Shown one piece after another: positions 1 through 8,873 of a stretch of DNA of 64,000 nt. The position numbers were made by a program, and so were the translations under genes. The stretch comes from an uncultured Gammaproteobacteria bacterium (GTDB taxonomy: Bacteria; Pseudomonadota; Gammaproteobacteria; GCA-002705445; GCA-002716945): contig CAJQLO010000001.1 in NCBI GenBank assembly GCA_905479195.1, positions 494,694-558,693 on the forward strand, in the 5' to 3' direction. Each line of letters begins with the position of its first letter. Position 1 is the stretch's first letter. Below the pieces are notes generated by a model. That model was not told where the DNA came from. It did not search any database and worked only from the letters and a program-made list of their open reading frames with translations.

Positions 1-191
1 AACCACTGCCGCATTAACACAGTTTTAATGGCATGTAAATGATGAAAAAAGCAGAAGAATATTATATTTTTAAGTAAATTGATGTAGAATAGAAACTGTA
101 ATTAATTGGGATTACGTGAAAGATGTTTGCTGAAAAGTAGCATTGATCTAAGTTAAGAATAAAAAAAACATTCAATTATAAAGAGGTTCAA
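1..191. other. Leader region of hupB; possible last codons of an upstream gene
   Basis: No gene of useful length lies here. Bases 3-17 could be the last four codons and TAA stop of an upstream plus-strand gene. Gene order in this class would make that lon, but four residues cannot prove it. A weak promoter-like pair, TTGATG at 79-84 and ATTAAT at 101-106 (16-base spacer), could serve hupB. AGAGG at about 182-186 is the ribosome binding site for the ATG at 192. Confidence 0.35.
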
Positions 192-464
192 ATGAATAAA
201 GCAGAATTTATTTCAGCAATAGCTGAAGCAGCAAGTAGCAGTAAATCAGATGCAACAGCACATGTTGAGGCTATGATAAGCGTGGTGACAAACACTTTAA
301 AAAATAGCGACCAAGTCACATTAGTTGGTTTTGGGACCTTTCTTGCTAAAAAAAGAGAAGCTAGACAGGGAAGAAATCCAAGAACTGGTGAAACTATACA
401 GATTAAAGCATCAACAGTACCAGCTTTCAAAGCAGGTAAAGCATTTAAAGACGCTTTAAACTAA
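192..464 (+). CDS. hupB: DNA-binding protein HU (beta type)
   Basis: This is a 90-residue histone-like HU protein, the usual family length. HU dimers bend and compact the nucleoid by inserting two beta arms into the DNA minor groove. The core VGFGTF lies at residues 45-50, and the arm motif GRNPRTG at 60-66 leads to the DNA-contacting tip. The start at 192 has an AGAGG ribosome binding site seven bases upstream. The tRNA-Val gene begins 16 bases after the stop with no terminator between, so the two are probably transcribed together. The order HU, tRNA-Val, tRNA-Asp, ppiD matches the lon-hupB-ppiD block of other gammaproteobacteria, so the beta-subunit name is preferred over hupA. Confidence 0.95.
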   Translation: MNKAEFISAIAEAASSSKSDATAHVEAMISVVTNTLKNSDQVTLVGFGTFLAKKREARQGRNPRTGETIQIKASTVPAFKAGKAFKDALN

Positions 465-479
465 AGAGATTGATTTTTA

Positions 480-556
480 GGGTGATTAGCTCAGCTGGTT
501 AGAGCACCGCCCTTACAAGGCGGGGGTCGTAAGTTCGAATCTTTCATCACCCACCA
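480..556 (+). tRNA. tRNA-Val (anticodon UAC)
   Basis: A full cloverleaf folds. The acceptor arm GGGTGAT (480-486) pairs with ATCACCC (546-552), followed by discriminator A and an encoded CCA (554-556). The anticodon stem CCGCC/GGCGG encloses the loop CTTACAA, giving anticodon TAC (valine). The T loop is TTCGAAT. It follows hupB closely and is followed by a strong hairpin terminator at 567-595. Confidence 0.97.
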
Positions 557-566
557 TAATAATTTG

Positions 567-595
567 AAAGAAGCAGATTTATCTGCTTCTTTTTA
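567..595 (+). terminator. Rho-independent terminator after tRNA-Val
   Basis: The stem AGAAGCAGA (569-577) pairs with TCTGCTTCT (582-590) around the four-base loop TTTA, and a run of T follows. It ends the hupB-tRNA-Val transcript, so tRNA-Asp needs its own promoter. GATAAT at 617-622 is a plausible -10 for that, with no clear -35. Confidence 0.85.
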
Positions 596-637
596 TTTAT
601 GTGTATAGAGTTTAATGATAATATGACTTAGGTTTTT

Positions 638-711
638 GGGGGTGTAGCTCAGTTGGTTAGAGCGCCTGCCTGTCACGCAGGAGGCCGAGGGTTCGAGTCC
701 CTTCACTCCCG
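638..711 (+). tRNA. tRNA-Asp (anticodon GUC), CCA not encoded
   Basis: The acceptor arm GGGGGTG (638-644) pairs with CACTCCC (704-710) with one G-T wobble, and the discriminator is G at 711. The anticodon stem CCTGC/GCAGG encloses CTGTCAC, giving anticodon GTC (aspartate). The T loop is TTCGAGT. Unlike the tRNA-Val upstream, the three bases after the discriminator are AAA, so the 3' CCA must be added by nucleotidyltransferase. The ppiD coding region starts 28 bases further on. Confidence 0.96.
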
Positions 712-739
712 AAAAGCTTTTAATAAATTTAGTGAATAT

Positions 740-2587
740 ATGTTATCTAAGATTAGAGATAAAATGAGTACATGGGTTGTAGGAGTATTGCTTTTATTAG
801 TTGCAGTACCGTTAGTGTTTATGGGCCTGGGTAATTATCAGTCTTCAAAAGAAAGCTATGCTTTTAAAATTAATGACCAGGTAATTTCAACCTCACAATT
901 AGAACAAGAAGTATTTCAGTATAGACAAGCTTTGGAAAAAAATTACCAGGGCAATCTCCCACCATTGTATACAAATAGTTTTATCCGAGAAGTTACTGTT
1001 GATTATATGTTTAGAACTATCTTACTTGATCAAGCATCCAGAAATTCTGGACTTGTTTTTCATAATGAATCTATCCTAAATGCAATATACTCAACACCTT
1101 CTTTTAGAGATGAAAATGGTTTCAGCAAAGAAAAATATCTATCACAGTTATATCGTATTGGAATGAATGCAAATTCTTATGAGCGATACATATACCAAAA
1201 GGGAATTACTGGGCAATTGCGAAACTCAATAACTAATACATCCTTTTTAACAAAGAATGAAAAGAGTGATTTGATTAAATTCAGACATCATAGAAGAGAC
1301 GTAAGCTATATGATTATTGATTATAATGATATAAAAGAAGATATAGAGCTAAAGGAGGAAGATCTTCAAGATGAATATGAAAATAACCTAGAGGTTTATC
1401 GTTCACCAGCTTATGCTAAGTACTTATATCTAGATATTGATAAAAATAATTTAATTAAAAATATTGAAGTTACTGATGAACAGGCAATGAAGATATATAA
1501 GCTGAATCTAGATGAAGGTATGTATGTCAAACCTGTGATTTACAAGGTTAATCATATTTTAATTGATTCTGAGGTATCTGCAAAAGGAGCGCTTCAAGAA
1601 TTAAAAGAGGGGCTAAGTTTTGAAGAAGCATCCATGAAGCATTCTACCGATACTGAGACATTAGAAAGTAAGGGTTATCTTGGGGAATTTATACTCACTG
1701 ATTTGCCAGATTACTTATCATCTGAAATTATTAATCTTAAAATTAATGAAATTTCAAAAATAATTAAATCTACAAAGGGATATCATATTGTTTCCATACT
1801 TGGAAAAACTGATGATACTATAAGCAGCTTTAAAGATTCAAAAGAGACAATCATAAAAGATTATAAGAAAGAAGCTGGAACAAGAAAATATTTTGATTTA
1901 ATTGATGATATATCAGAAATAAATTTTACAAAAAAATATAGGCTTCAAGAGCTTGCTGATAGGTTTAATTTAAAAATTATGTCATCTAAATATATTTCTA
2001 AAGATGAAGGTCATGGAATCTTTGATTATGAATTTGTTAGAACAAATATTTTCACTGAAGATGTGATAACCAACTCCAAAACAAGTGACCTAATATATCT
2101 TAATGGAGACAGATTTATTATTGTTGAACTAGATGATTATAAGAATTCTGAACAATTAAGTTATGATGACTCGAAAAATATTATTGAAACTCTTGTACTT
2201 AATCAAAAGACAAATTCTACAGTGATTCTGAATTCTGAAAATATTCGAGATGATTTGAATGCAGGAATATCTGATCAATTTAATAGTCTTTCTAGTTTTA
2301 TTGGAAGTATTGACTCTACTGATATAGATGAAAAGATTAAACAACTATTTTTCAATACTAGTCCATCGAAAGGTTTTGTTGCAATGAGGTTAGGTAGTAA
2401 AGATTATATGATTTTCTCGGTAAATGAGATTATTTATCCGAAAAATATTAACGAGATTAAAGATGTCGAAGATTATTATAATTTTGCTTATAATACTCGA
2501 AGTGAATCAGAATTTAATTCATTCTATGGTTTGTTTAAAGCTAATGCTGAAGTGACTATGAATGATGAGTATATGAGAAGAGACTAG
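740..2587 (+). CDS. ppiD: Periplasmic folding chaperone / peptidyl-prolyl isomerase PpiD
   Basis: This 615-residue protein (E. coli PpiD has 623) is anchored in the inner membrane by one N-terminal helix (about residues 12-32). A SurA-like chaperone region follows, then a parvulin (PPIC) domain at about residues 265-355, then a long C-terminal chaperone segment. PpiD sits at the Sec translocon and helps newly exported outer-membrane and periplasmic proteins fold. The reading frame stays open upstream to 653, but that part lies inside tRNA-Asp. The ATG at 740 gives MLSKIRDKMSTWVVG, which matches the family N-terminus. Its stop shares a CTAG palindrome with the stop of the convergent fabI gene. 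Confidence 0.9.
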   Translation: MLSKIRDKMSTWVVGVLLLLVAVPLVFMGLGNYQSSKESYAFKINDQVISTSQLEQEVFQYRQALEKNYQGNLPPLYTNSFIREVTVDYMFRTILLDQASRNSGLVFHNESILNAIYSTPSFRDENGFSKEKYLSQLYRIGMNANSYERYIYQKGITGQLRNSITNTSFLTKNEKSDLIKFRHHRRDVSYMIIDYNDIKEDIELKEEDLQDEYENNLEVYRSPAYAKYLYLDIDKNNLIKNIEVTDEQAMKIYKLNLDEGMYVKPVIYKVNHILIDSEVSAKGALQELKEGLSFEEASMKHSTDTETLESKGYLGEFILTDLPDYLSSEIINLKINEISKIIKSTKGYHIVSILGKTDDTISSFKDSKETIIKDYKKEAGTRKYFDLIDDISEINFTKKYRLQELADRFNLKIMSSKYISKDEGHGIFDYEFVRTNIFTEDVITNSKTSDLIYLNGDRFIIVELDDYKNSEQLSYDDSKNIIETLVLNQKTNSTVILNSENIRDDLNAGISDQFNSLSSFIGSIDSTDIDEKIKQLFFNTSPSKGFVAMRLGSKDYMIFSVNEIIYPKNINEIKDVEDYYNFAYNTRSESEFNSFYGLFKANAEVTMNDEYMRRD

Positions 2588-3354
2588 ACTCCGCTTATAT
2601 TGAAACCACAGTCAACATAAATAATTTGTCCTGTTATGCCAGAGGATAACTCACTCGCTAAAAATAACGCAGTATTGGCTACTTCAACAGTTGTTACATT
2701 TCTTTTTAGTGCTGATTTATCTTCAACGTGTTTAAGAATCTCGTTAAAGCCTGATATTCCTGCCGCGGCTAATGTTTTGATCGGTCCAGCTGATATTCCA
2801 TTAACTCTGATATTCTTATGACCAAGAGAATGTGACATATATCTCACATTTGCTTCTAAACTTGCTTTTGCTAGCCCCATGACATTATAATTCTTAATCA
2901 CTCTTTCTGAGCCTAGGTAACTAAGTGTGAGCATAGAGCCATTTGGATTAATAATCTCACTAAATTCTTTAGCTAGAGCTACGAATGTATAGGAACTAAT
3001 ATCATGTGCAATTTGAAACCCTTCTCTAGTTATATTGTCCACAAAATCACCATTCAATAACTCTCTTGGAGCAAATGCAGCAGAATGAATAATAATATCA
3101 ACATTAGACCATTTATCTTTGATAAATTCTTTCAAATCTACAATATCTTTATCTTTTGCAAGATCACAGGGGTGAATTAATATTTCCCCTTCTAATTCAT
3201 CAGCTATCCCTTCAACACGAGATTTAAGTTTTTCATTTTGATATGTTAATGCAATTTCAGCACCATTTTGGCTAAATACTTGAGCAATACTCGCTGCTAT
3301 CGATCTTTTGCTAGCCACACCTATAATTAATACTTTTTTGTTTTTTAGATTCAT
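2584..3354 (-). CDS. fabI: Enoyl-[acyl-carrier-protein] reductase (NADH) FabI
   Basis: At 256 residues it matches the usual FabI length. It performs the last step of each round of type II fatty acid elongation, reducing trans-2-enoyl-ACP with NAD(P)H. The nucleotide-binding start is GVASKRSIA (12-20). The catalytic Tyr-X6-Lys pair is Tyr156 and Lys163, the same numbers as in E. coli, and the C-terminus closes with a GQIIYVD motif. It diverges from yejA across 65 bases and overlaps ppiD tail to tail by four bases. The short-chain dehydrogenase fold alone would leave other options, but the Tyr-X6-Lys spacing separates FabI from FabG-like enzymes. Confidence 0.95.
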   Translation of the reverse strand: MNLKNKKVLIIGVASKRSIAASIAQVFSQNGAEIALTYQNEKLKSRVEGIADELEGEILIHPCDLAKDKDIVDLKEFIKDKWSNVDIIIHSAAFAPRELLNGDFVDNITREGFQIAHDISSYTFVALAKEFSEIINPNGSMLTLSYLGSERVIKNYNVMGLAKASLEANVRYMSHSLGHKNIRVNGISAGPIKTLAAAGISGFNEILKHVEDKSALKRNVTTVEVANTALFLASELSSGITGQIIYVDCGFNISGV

Positions 3355-3366
3355 GTTCTTATAATT

Positions 3367-3397
3367 TTGCTTTAATCTTTATATAGAATATTATAAT
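3367..3397 (+). promoter_or_regulatory. Candidate promoter of the yejABEF operon
   Basis: TTGCTT (3367-3372) is followed by overlapping -10 candidates: TATTAT at 3389-3394 (16-base spacer) and TATAAT at 3392-3397 (19-base spacer). The transcript would start near 3402, giving a leader of about 15-18 bases with no clear Shine-Dalgarno before the ATG at 3420. Confidence 0.4.
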
Positions 3398-3419
3398 AAT
3401 GTATTAATCTGAAACTTTC

Positions 3420-5210
3420 ATGAATATTTACTATAAAAAGCTAATTAAACCATTGATTACCATTTGCGCTTTACTTTTCAGTATTGTCACAATGGCTGAT
3501 TATTCTATTGGTGTTGGCTATAAACCTAAATATAGCGATAGTTTTACTAGCTTTGATTATGTTAATCCAGAATCAAAACAAGGCGGAGTAATTAAATTAT
3601 CAGCATTTGGCACCTTTGAGTCTCTCAATCCTTTTTTATTAAAATCTTTAGCGCCAACAGGTTTAACTAATTTAGTATTTGAAACATTAATGGAAAGAAG
3701 CCTTGACGAACCATCTTCTAGCTATGGGCACATAGCTTCTGAGTATATTTTGTCAGATGATAAGCTGTCTGTTATTTATTATATAAAAGAGAATGCTTAT
3801 TTCTCTAATGGCGATAAAATTACAGCAAATGACGTGGAATTCTCATATAAAACCTTAATAGGTAAAGGCGCGCATCCTCAGTATAAAATTTATTGGTCGG
3901 ACATCAGAGAGGTAACTGTTTTAGATAAAAAATCAATAAAATTTACATTTAATCAAAAAAACCCAGAACTTCATATGATCATTGGAGACATTCCTATTTT
4001 TTCTAAAAAATGGTTTAATGGAAAAAATTTTGGTGAATCAATTTTAGATGAGCCAATTGCTAGTGGCCCATATATTATCAGTAAATATGAAACAGGGAGA
4101 TTTATAGAATATAAAAAAAATCCAAATTATTGGGCTAAAAACGAATCTACAAGAAAAGGAATGTTTAATTTTGAAAAAATTATTTTTAAATATTATAAAG
4201 ACATGACTGTTGCCTTGGAGGCTTTCAAGGCTGGAGAATATGATTTTATTTATGAAAATCACTCAAAGAGATGGGCCAGAGATTATAATGGTCCAAACTT
4301 TGATAATAATACAATTATAAAAACAGAACTTCAGCATATGAATAATGCTGGGATTCAAGGGTTCATTTTCAATACTAGAAAGAAAGTATTTCAGAATAAA
4401 AAAGTTAGAAAGGCAATTACTCTTGCTTTTGATTTTAATTGGTCTAATAAAAATCTTTTTTATAATCAATATAAGAGATGTGAAAGTTATTTCAGTAATA
4501 GTGAGCTTTCTGGAAAAATACAACCAACTATTGCAGAAATAAACTTAGCTAAAAAACTATCCATATCTTTATCACGAGTCATAGAAAAAGATAATGCTTT
4601 TATTAATGAGTCATCAAAAAATAATAGGAAAAATCTTTTAAATGCAAAAAAAATATTTGATGAATTAGGCTGGGTAGTAAAAAATGAAATATTATATGAT
4701 GATACAAACACAAGAGTAGAGTTTGATTTTTTACTTGCTCAAAAAGGCTTTGAGCGTATTCTTGCTCCTTTTGCTAAAAATTTAAAAAAGCTAGGTATAA
4801 AACTAAATTATAGAACCATTGATCTTTCCTTATATCAAAGACGCGTGGATTCTTTTGATTTTGACATGATGGTAATGAGCTATCCACAATCTCAATCTCC
4901 AGGAAATGAGCTAATATCTATGTTTCATTCTAGCAGTGCTAACAGCAAAGGAGCCTATAATGTAGGAGGGATTAATGACCCTGATATTGATGCCCTTTTG
5001 GAAAAAATTATATATAGTTCTGAGAGAAAGGAGATGATTGTTGCATCAAACTTGCTGGATAGATTGCTTTGGAATCAATTTTATATGCTACCTAATTGGT
5101 ATATTAATACCCATCGTATTGCTTTTTTTGACAAATTTAATCAACCTGTAAATCTCCCTAAATATTATGAAGCCACAAATTATATTCTAAAAACCTGGTC
5201 TATAAAATAA
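3420..5210 (+). CDS. yejA: Extracellular solute-binding protein, family 5 (YejA-like peptide binding)
   Basis: This 596-residue protein has a Sec signal peptide (charged start YKKLIK, hydrophobic core, probable cleavage after TMA near residue 26). The rest is a family 5 solute-binding protein, the periplasmic receptor of peptide and nickel ABC importers. Its features include the early block GGVIKLSAFGTFESLNPF and the ligand-contact region around ASGPYII. It heads an operon with two permeases and a double ATPase, and the order A-B-E-F is that of yejABEF, which in enterobacteria imports short peptides and peptide-nucleotide antibiotics. Here it may recover peptides released during cell wall turnover. 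The stop overlaps the yejB start by one base (TAATG). Confidence 0.88.
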   Translation: MNIYYKKLIKPLITICALLFSIVTMADYSIGVGYKPKYSDSFTSFDYVNPESKQGGVIKLSAFGTFESLNPFLLKSLAPTGLTNLVFETLMERSLDEPSSSYGHIASEYILSDDKLSVIYYIKENAYFSNGDKITANDVEFSYKTLIGKGAHPQYKIYWSDIREVTVLDKKSIKFTFNQKNPELHMIIGDIPIFSKKWFNGKNFGESILDEPIASGPYIISKYETGRFIEYKKNPNYWAKNESTRKGMFNFEKIIFKYYKDMTVALEAFKAGEYDFIYENHSKRWARDYNGPNFDNNTIIKTELQHMNNAGIQGFIFNTRKKVFQNKKVRKAITLAFDFNWSNKNLFYNQYKRCESYFSNSELSGKIQPTIAEINLAKKLSISLSRVIEKDNAFINESSKNNRKNLLNAKKIFDELGWVVKNEILYDDTNTRVEFDFLLAQKGFERILAPFAKNLKKLGIKLNYRTIDLSLYQRRVDSFDFDMMVMSYPQSQSPGNELISMFHSSSANSKGAYNVGGINDPDIDALLEKIIYSSERKEMIVASNLLDRLLWNQFYMLPNWYINTHRIAFFDKFNQPVNLPKYYEATNYILKTWSIK

Positions 5211-6274
5211 TGTATTATTATATTATAAAAAGATTGCTATTAATGATACCAACTTTATTAGGTATACTTTTTTTAACATTTGTAGTTACACAATTTGTTC
5301 CTGGTGGACCAGTTGAGCAACTAGCTAATCAGCTTACAAGTCTTAATGTGTCTGGAGAAGCTTCCTCTGGGGCAGCTAATTTATATCGTGGTTCAAGCGG
5401 GCTTAGTGAAGAACATATAGAAAGCCTTAAGGAATTTTATGGTTTTGATAAGCCCTTTTTAGAAAGGTTTACAGATTTAGTAATAAATTATCTTTCGTTT
5501 GATTTGGGTGACAGCTATTTTCATCATCAATCTGTATCTGAGCTGATAATTTCCAAATTACCTGTTTCAATTAGTTTGGGACTATGGACTTTTTTAATAA
5601 TTTATTCAATCTGTATCCCTTTAGGCATTAAAAAAGCAATATCTCATGGTTCTAATTTTGACTTAACTAGTAGCACTCTAATACTGATTGGGTATTCAGT
5701 ACCAGGATTTGTATTAGGAATCAGCTTAATTGTATTGCTCGGAGGAGGTAGTTTCTATGATGTGTTTCCTACAAGAGGAATAATATCAGATAATTGGGAT
5801 GAACTAACAATTGGTGCAAAAGTTCTAGATTATCTTTGGCACATGACATTGCCTATAATATCTTCCGTCATAGGTAGTTTTGCTGTAATGACGATGTTGA
5901 CTAAAAATAGTTTTATAGAAGAAATAAAAAAGCAGTATGTTTTAACAGCAAAGGCTAAAGGACTCAGTGATAATGAAATACTATATAAACATGTTTTCAA
6001 GAATGCTTTAATTCCAATATTAACTGGTTTTCCAGCACAATTTATTTCTGCATTTTTTACCGGCAGTATACTAATAGAAACTATATTTTCACTAGATGGC
6101 ATAGGCTTATTATCTTATGAATCAATACTTCATAGAGACTATCCTGTAGTTTTAGGGACTTTATTTTTATTCACTCTTCTTGGTTTATTAGCAAAGCTAT
6201 TAACGGATATTAGTTATTTATTTGTTGACCCAAGAATTAAATTTGATTCTGTTGAAGACGGGAGAAATAATTAA
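5210..6274 (+). CDS. yejB: Peptide ABC transporter permease YejB
   Basis: This 354-residue inner-membrane permease belongs to the DppB/OppB family (binding-protein-dependent transport, inner membrane component). The N-terminus MYYYIIKRLLLMIPTLLGI is typical. A periplasmic segment (about 35-105) holds the family block LKEFYGFDKPFLERF. The cytoplasmic EAA loop that docks the ATPase reads YVLTAKAKGLSDNEILYKHV at about residues 244-263. It starts one base before the end of yejA, and yejE follows after a six-base gap. Together YejB and YejE form the channel through which YejF drives peptide import. Confidence 0.92.
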   Translation: MYYYIIKRLLLMIPTLLGILFLTFVVTQFVPGGPVEQLANQLTSLNVSGEASSGAANLYRGSSGLSEEHIESLKEFYGFDKPFLERFTDLVINYLSFDLGDSYFHHQSVSELIISKLPVSISLGLWTFLIIYSICIPLGIKKAISHGSNFDLTSSTLILIGYSVPGFVLGISLIVLLGGGSFYDVFPTRGIISDNWDELTIGAKVLDYLWHMTLPIISSVIGSFAVMTMLTKNSFIEEIKKQYVLTAKAKGLSDNEILYKHVFKNALIPILTGFPAQFISAFFTGSILIETIFSLDGIGLLSYESILHRDYPVVLGTLFLFTLLGLLAKLLTDISYLFVDPRIKFDSVEDGRNN

Positions 6275-6279
6275 AGATA

Positions 6280-7293
6280 ATGAATAAATACGATATTTAT
6301 TGGGCAAAGTTTTTGAAGAATAAAAGAAATAAATATAGTTTATTTATCTTTGGATTTATTTTTATCTTAAGTTTATTCGCGGAAGTATTAAGTAACGATA
6401 AGCCAATTATTATGAGTATTGATAGTAAATTATATTTTCCAATAATAATGACATACAGCGACAAACATTTTAATGGACATTTTGATACTGAAGCTGACTA
6501 TAAGGATAACTTCATGACTCAAAAACTTGAAATGAAAAGTAACTGGGCAATATTTCCACTTAATCCTCATTCATATGACAGTATTAACTTAAACAAATCA
6601 ACTCCTAATCCAGCGCCCCCGTCTCAATATAATTATTTAGGGACAGATGATAGAGGAAGAGATGTATTGGCTAGACTACTATATGGCTTTAGATTATCTG
6701 TTTTATTTGCATTTGCCTTGACTGCAATAGGGATACTAATCGGTCTATTTTTTGGAGCATTACAGGGCTATTATGCAGGAAAGGTTGACCTATATTTACA
6801 GAGATTTATAGAAGTATGGGGATCAATGCCGGAGTTATATTTATTAATAATATTTTCATCATTATTTGAACCGAGTGTACTCTTATTGATAATTCTTTTG
6901 TCATTATTTGGATGGATGGGTTTATCAGATTATGTGAGAGCTGAGTTTTTAAAGGGAAGGAATATGGAGTATGTAATAGCAGCAAGAACGCTAGGTCTTT
7001 CAGATACTAAAATTATTCTAAAACATATTTTACCTAATAGCATGGTATCTGTTATAACATTTCTTCCTTTCAGGATTAGTGGAGCAATATTAGTATTAAC
7101 AAGTTTAGATTTTTTAGGCTTAGGCGTACCTCCAGATACACCAAGCTTAGGAGAATTATTAGCTCAAGGCAAAGAAAACATAGAGGCATGGTGGCTATCT
7201 ATATCAACTTTTTTAGTACTTACTGGAACTTTACTCTCATTGATATTTATAGGAGAGGGAATACGAGAGTCACTTGATTCAAGATCAGAATGA
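6280..7293 (+). CDS. yejE: Peptide ABC transporter permease YejE
   Basis: This 337-residue permease of the DppC/OppC family has a first membrane helix at about residues 20-37 and a long periplasmic loop (about 38-115), characteristic of YejE rather than OppC. The conserved block LGTDDRGRDVLARLLYG comes at about 120-136. The ATPase-docking EAA loop is at about 227-250 (YVIAARTLGLSDTKIILKHI). The stop overlaps the yejF start in ATGA, indicating translational coupling. Confidence 0.92.
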   Translation: MNKYDIYWAKFLKNKRNKYSLFIFGFIFILSLFAEVLSNDKPIIMSIDSKLYFPIIMTYSDKHFNGHFDTEADYKDNFMTQKLEMKSNWAIFPLNPHSYDSINLNKSTPNPAPPSQYNYLGTDDRGRDVLARLLYGFRLSVLFAFALTAIGILIGLFFGALQGYYAGKVDLYLQRFIEVWGSMPELYLLIIFSSLFEPSVLLLIILLSLFGWMGLSDYVRAEFLKGRNMEYVIAARTLGLSDTKIILKHILPNSMVSVITFLPFRISGAILVLTSLDFLGLGVPPDTPSLGELLAQGKENIEAWWLSISTFLVLTGTLLSLIFIGEGIRESLDSRSE

Positions 7294-8873
7294 AAATATT
7301 AGAAATTAAAAATCTTTCTCTAAAAAGTAAAAAAAGTAATGTTTTATTATTAAATAATATAAATCTCACACTTAATAAGGGTGAGACTTTGGGTATTGTT
7401 GGCGAGTCTGGATCTGGTAAAACTTTGACAGGACTATCAGTCACAGGACTTCTAGATTCAGGTATTTTTGAGGTTATATCAGGGGAAGTTATATATAGTA
7501 ACCAAAACTTACTGGCATGTCCTGAAGAGTATCTAAGAAGTATAAGAACTAAAAAAATATCTATGATTTTTCAAGAGCCAATGTTGTCACTAAATCCAGT
7601 GCAAACAATAAAAAAACAATTAGATGAAGTAATTAAATTGCATGTGACAAAAATAAAAAAAGATATTGACTCTTTATCAAAAGAAATAATTATTAAAACA
7701 GGTCTTGAGGATGTTGATAAGATCTTATCAAGTTATCCACATATGTTATCAGGAGGTCAACGTCAAAGGGTAATGATAGCAATAGCCCTTGTCTGTAAAC
7801 CTGACATACTTATTGCCGATGAACCAACAACGGCGCTAGATGTTACTTTGCAATTACAGATATTAGATTTACTGAATAATTTTAAAATTGAGAATAGTAT
7901 GTCAATGATTCTAGTTTCACATGACTTAGATCTCATTAAAAACTACTCTGATCATATAATTATTCTCAATAATGGAGTAATAGTTGAAGATGGTTTAACT
8001 AAAGATGTATTTGAAAAACCTAAACATGAATATACAAAGAAATTAATACTAAGTAAGCCAAATAAGATTATTACCAAAAATCCTGGTGATAAAAAAATAC
8101 TTGAAACTAAAAATTTATCCTGCAGGTTTCCGCTAAATAATCCTTTTTTTATAAAAAATAAAAAATATTTTACAGCGCTTTCTAATGTAAATATCCATGT
8201 GAATATAGGAGAAACAGTAGGGATAGTTGGCGAATCAGGATCTGGGAAAACTACACTTGCAATGGCAATAATGCAATTACTTAATTATGATGGAAATATT
8301 ATTTTTGATAATCAAAATCTCTCTATGCTTTCAAATAAGGACGTTAGAAAATATAGGAATAATTTCCAGATTGTTTTCCAAGACCCTTTCTCGTCACTTT
8401 CGCCAAGATTAAATATCTTAGAAATCCTCTCGGAGGGTCTTGTGGCATTTAATAAAGACATAAAATATAATGAGTTGCTTGATATATGCGCCTCCTTATT
8501 ATCAGAAGTTGGGCTAAGTAATGATATGCTATTAAGATATCCTCATCAGTTTTCTGGCGGGCAAAGACAGAGGATTGCAATAGCTAGAGCATTATCTATG
8601 AAACCTAAACTTATAATATTTGATGAGCCAACAAGTGCTTTAGATGTTATTGTTCAAAAAAATATTTTAGAACTCATCGTCTCGTTGCAAGAGAAATATT
8701 CTTTAAGCTATTGTTTTATTAGTCATGATTTAAAAGTTATAAAATCTATTTCCCATAGAATATATGTGATTAAAGATTCTGAGATAGTAGAAACAAACTC
8801 TACAGAAAATATATTGAATTATCCTAAAAGTGATTATACAAAGAATCTCATAAAGTCATCTTTCTTAAGTTAA
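7290..8873 (+). CDS. yejF: Peptide ABC transporter ATPase YejF (two fused ATP-binding domains)
   Basis: This 527-residue protein holds two complete ABC ATPase domains in one chain, as YejF does. Oligopeptide systems usually split these into D and F. Domain 1 has Walker A GESGSGKT at 38-45, signature LSGGQRQR near 153 and Walker B ILIADEP. Domain 2 has Walker A near 314-321, signature FSGGQRQRIAIARAL near 420 and Walker B LIIFDEP. All catalytic motifs look intact. It ends the operon, and its TAA shares a TTAA palindrome with the stop of the convergent dapE. No separate oligopeptide-binding C-terminal extension is obvious. Confidence 0.93.
   Translation: MKILEIKNLSLKSKKSNVLLLNNINLTLNKGETLGIVGESGSGKTLTGLSVTGLLDSGIFEVISGEVIYSNQNLLACPEEYLRSIRTKKISMIFQEPMLSLNPVQTIKKQLDEVIKLHVTKIKKDIDSLSKEIIIKTGLEDVDKILSSYPHMLSGGQRQRVMIAIALVCKPDILIADEPTTALDVTLQLQILDLLNNFKIENSMSMILVSHDLDLIKNYSDHIIILNNGVIVEDGLTKDVFEKPKHEYTKKLILSKPNKIITKNPGDKKILETKNLSCRFPLNNPFFIKNKKYFTALSNVNIHVNIGETVGIVGESGSGKTTLAMAIMQLLNYDGNIIFDNQNLSMLSNKDVRKYRNNFQIVFQDPFSSLSPRLNILEILSEGLVAFNKDIKYNELLDICASLLSEVGLSNDMLLRYPHQFSGGQRQRIAIARALSMKPKLIIFDEPTSALDVIVQKNILELIVSLQEKYSLSYCFISHDLKVIKSISHRIYVIKDSEIVETNSTENILNYPKSDYTKNLIKSSFLS

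Noticed and set aside
188-430. Minus-strand open frame opposite hupB
   Set aside because: It is a shadow of the HU gene. It has no ribosome binding site, no family resemblance, and the plus frame is certain.
653-739. Upstream extension of the ppiD frame to 653
   Set aside because: This segment lies within tRNA-Asp and its 3' flank. The family N-terminus begins at ATG 740.
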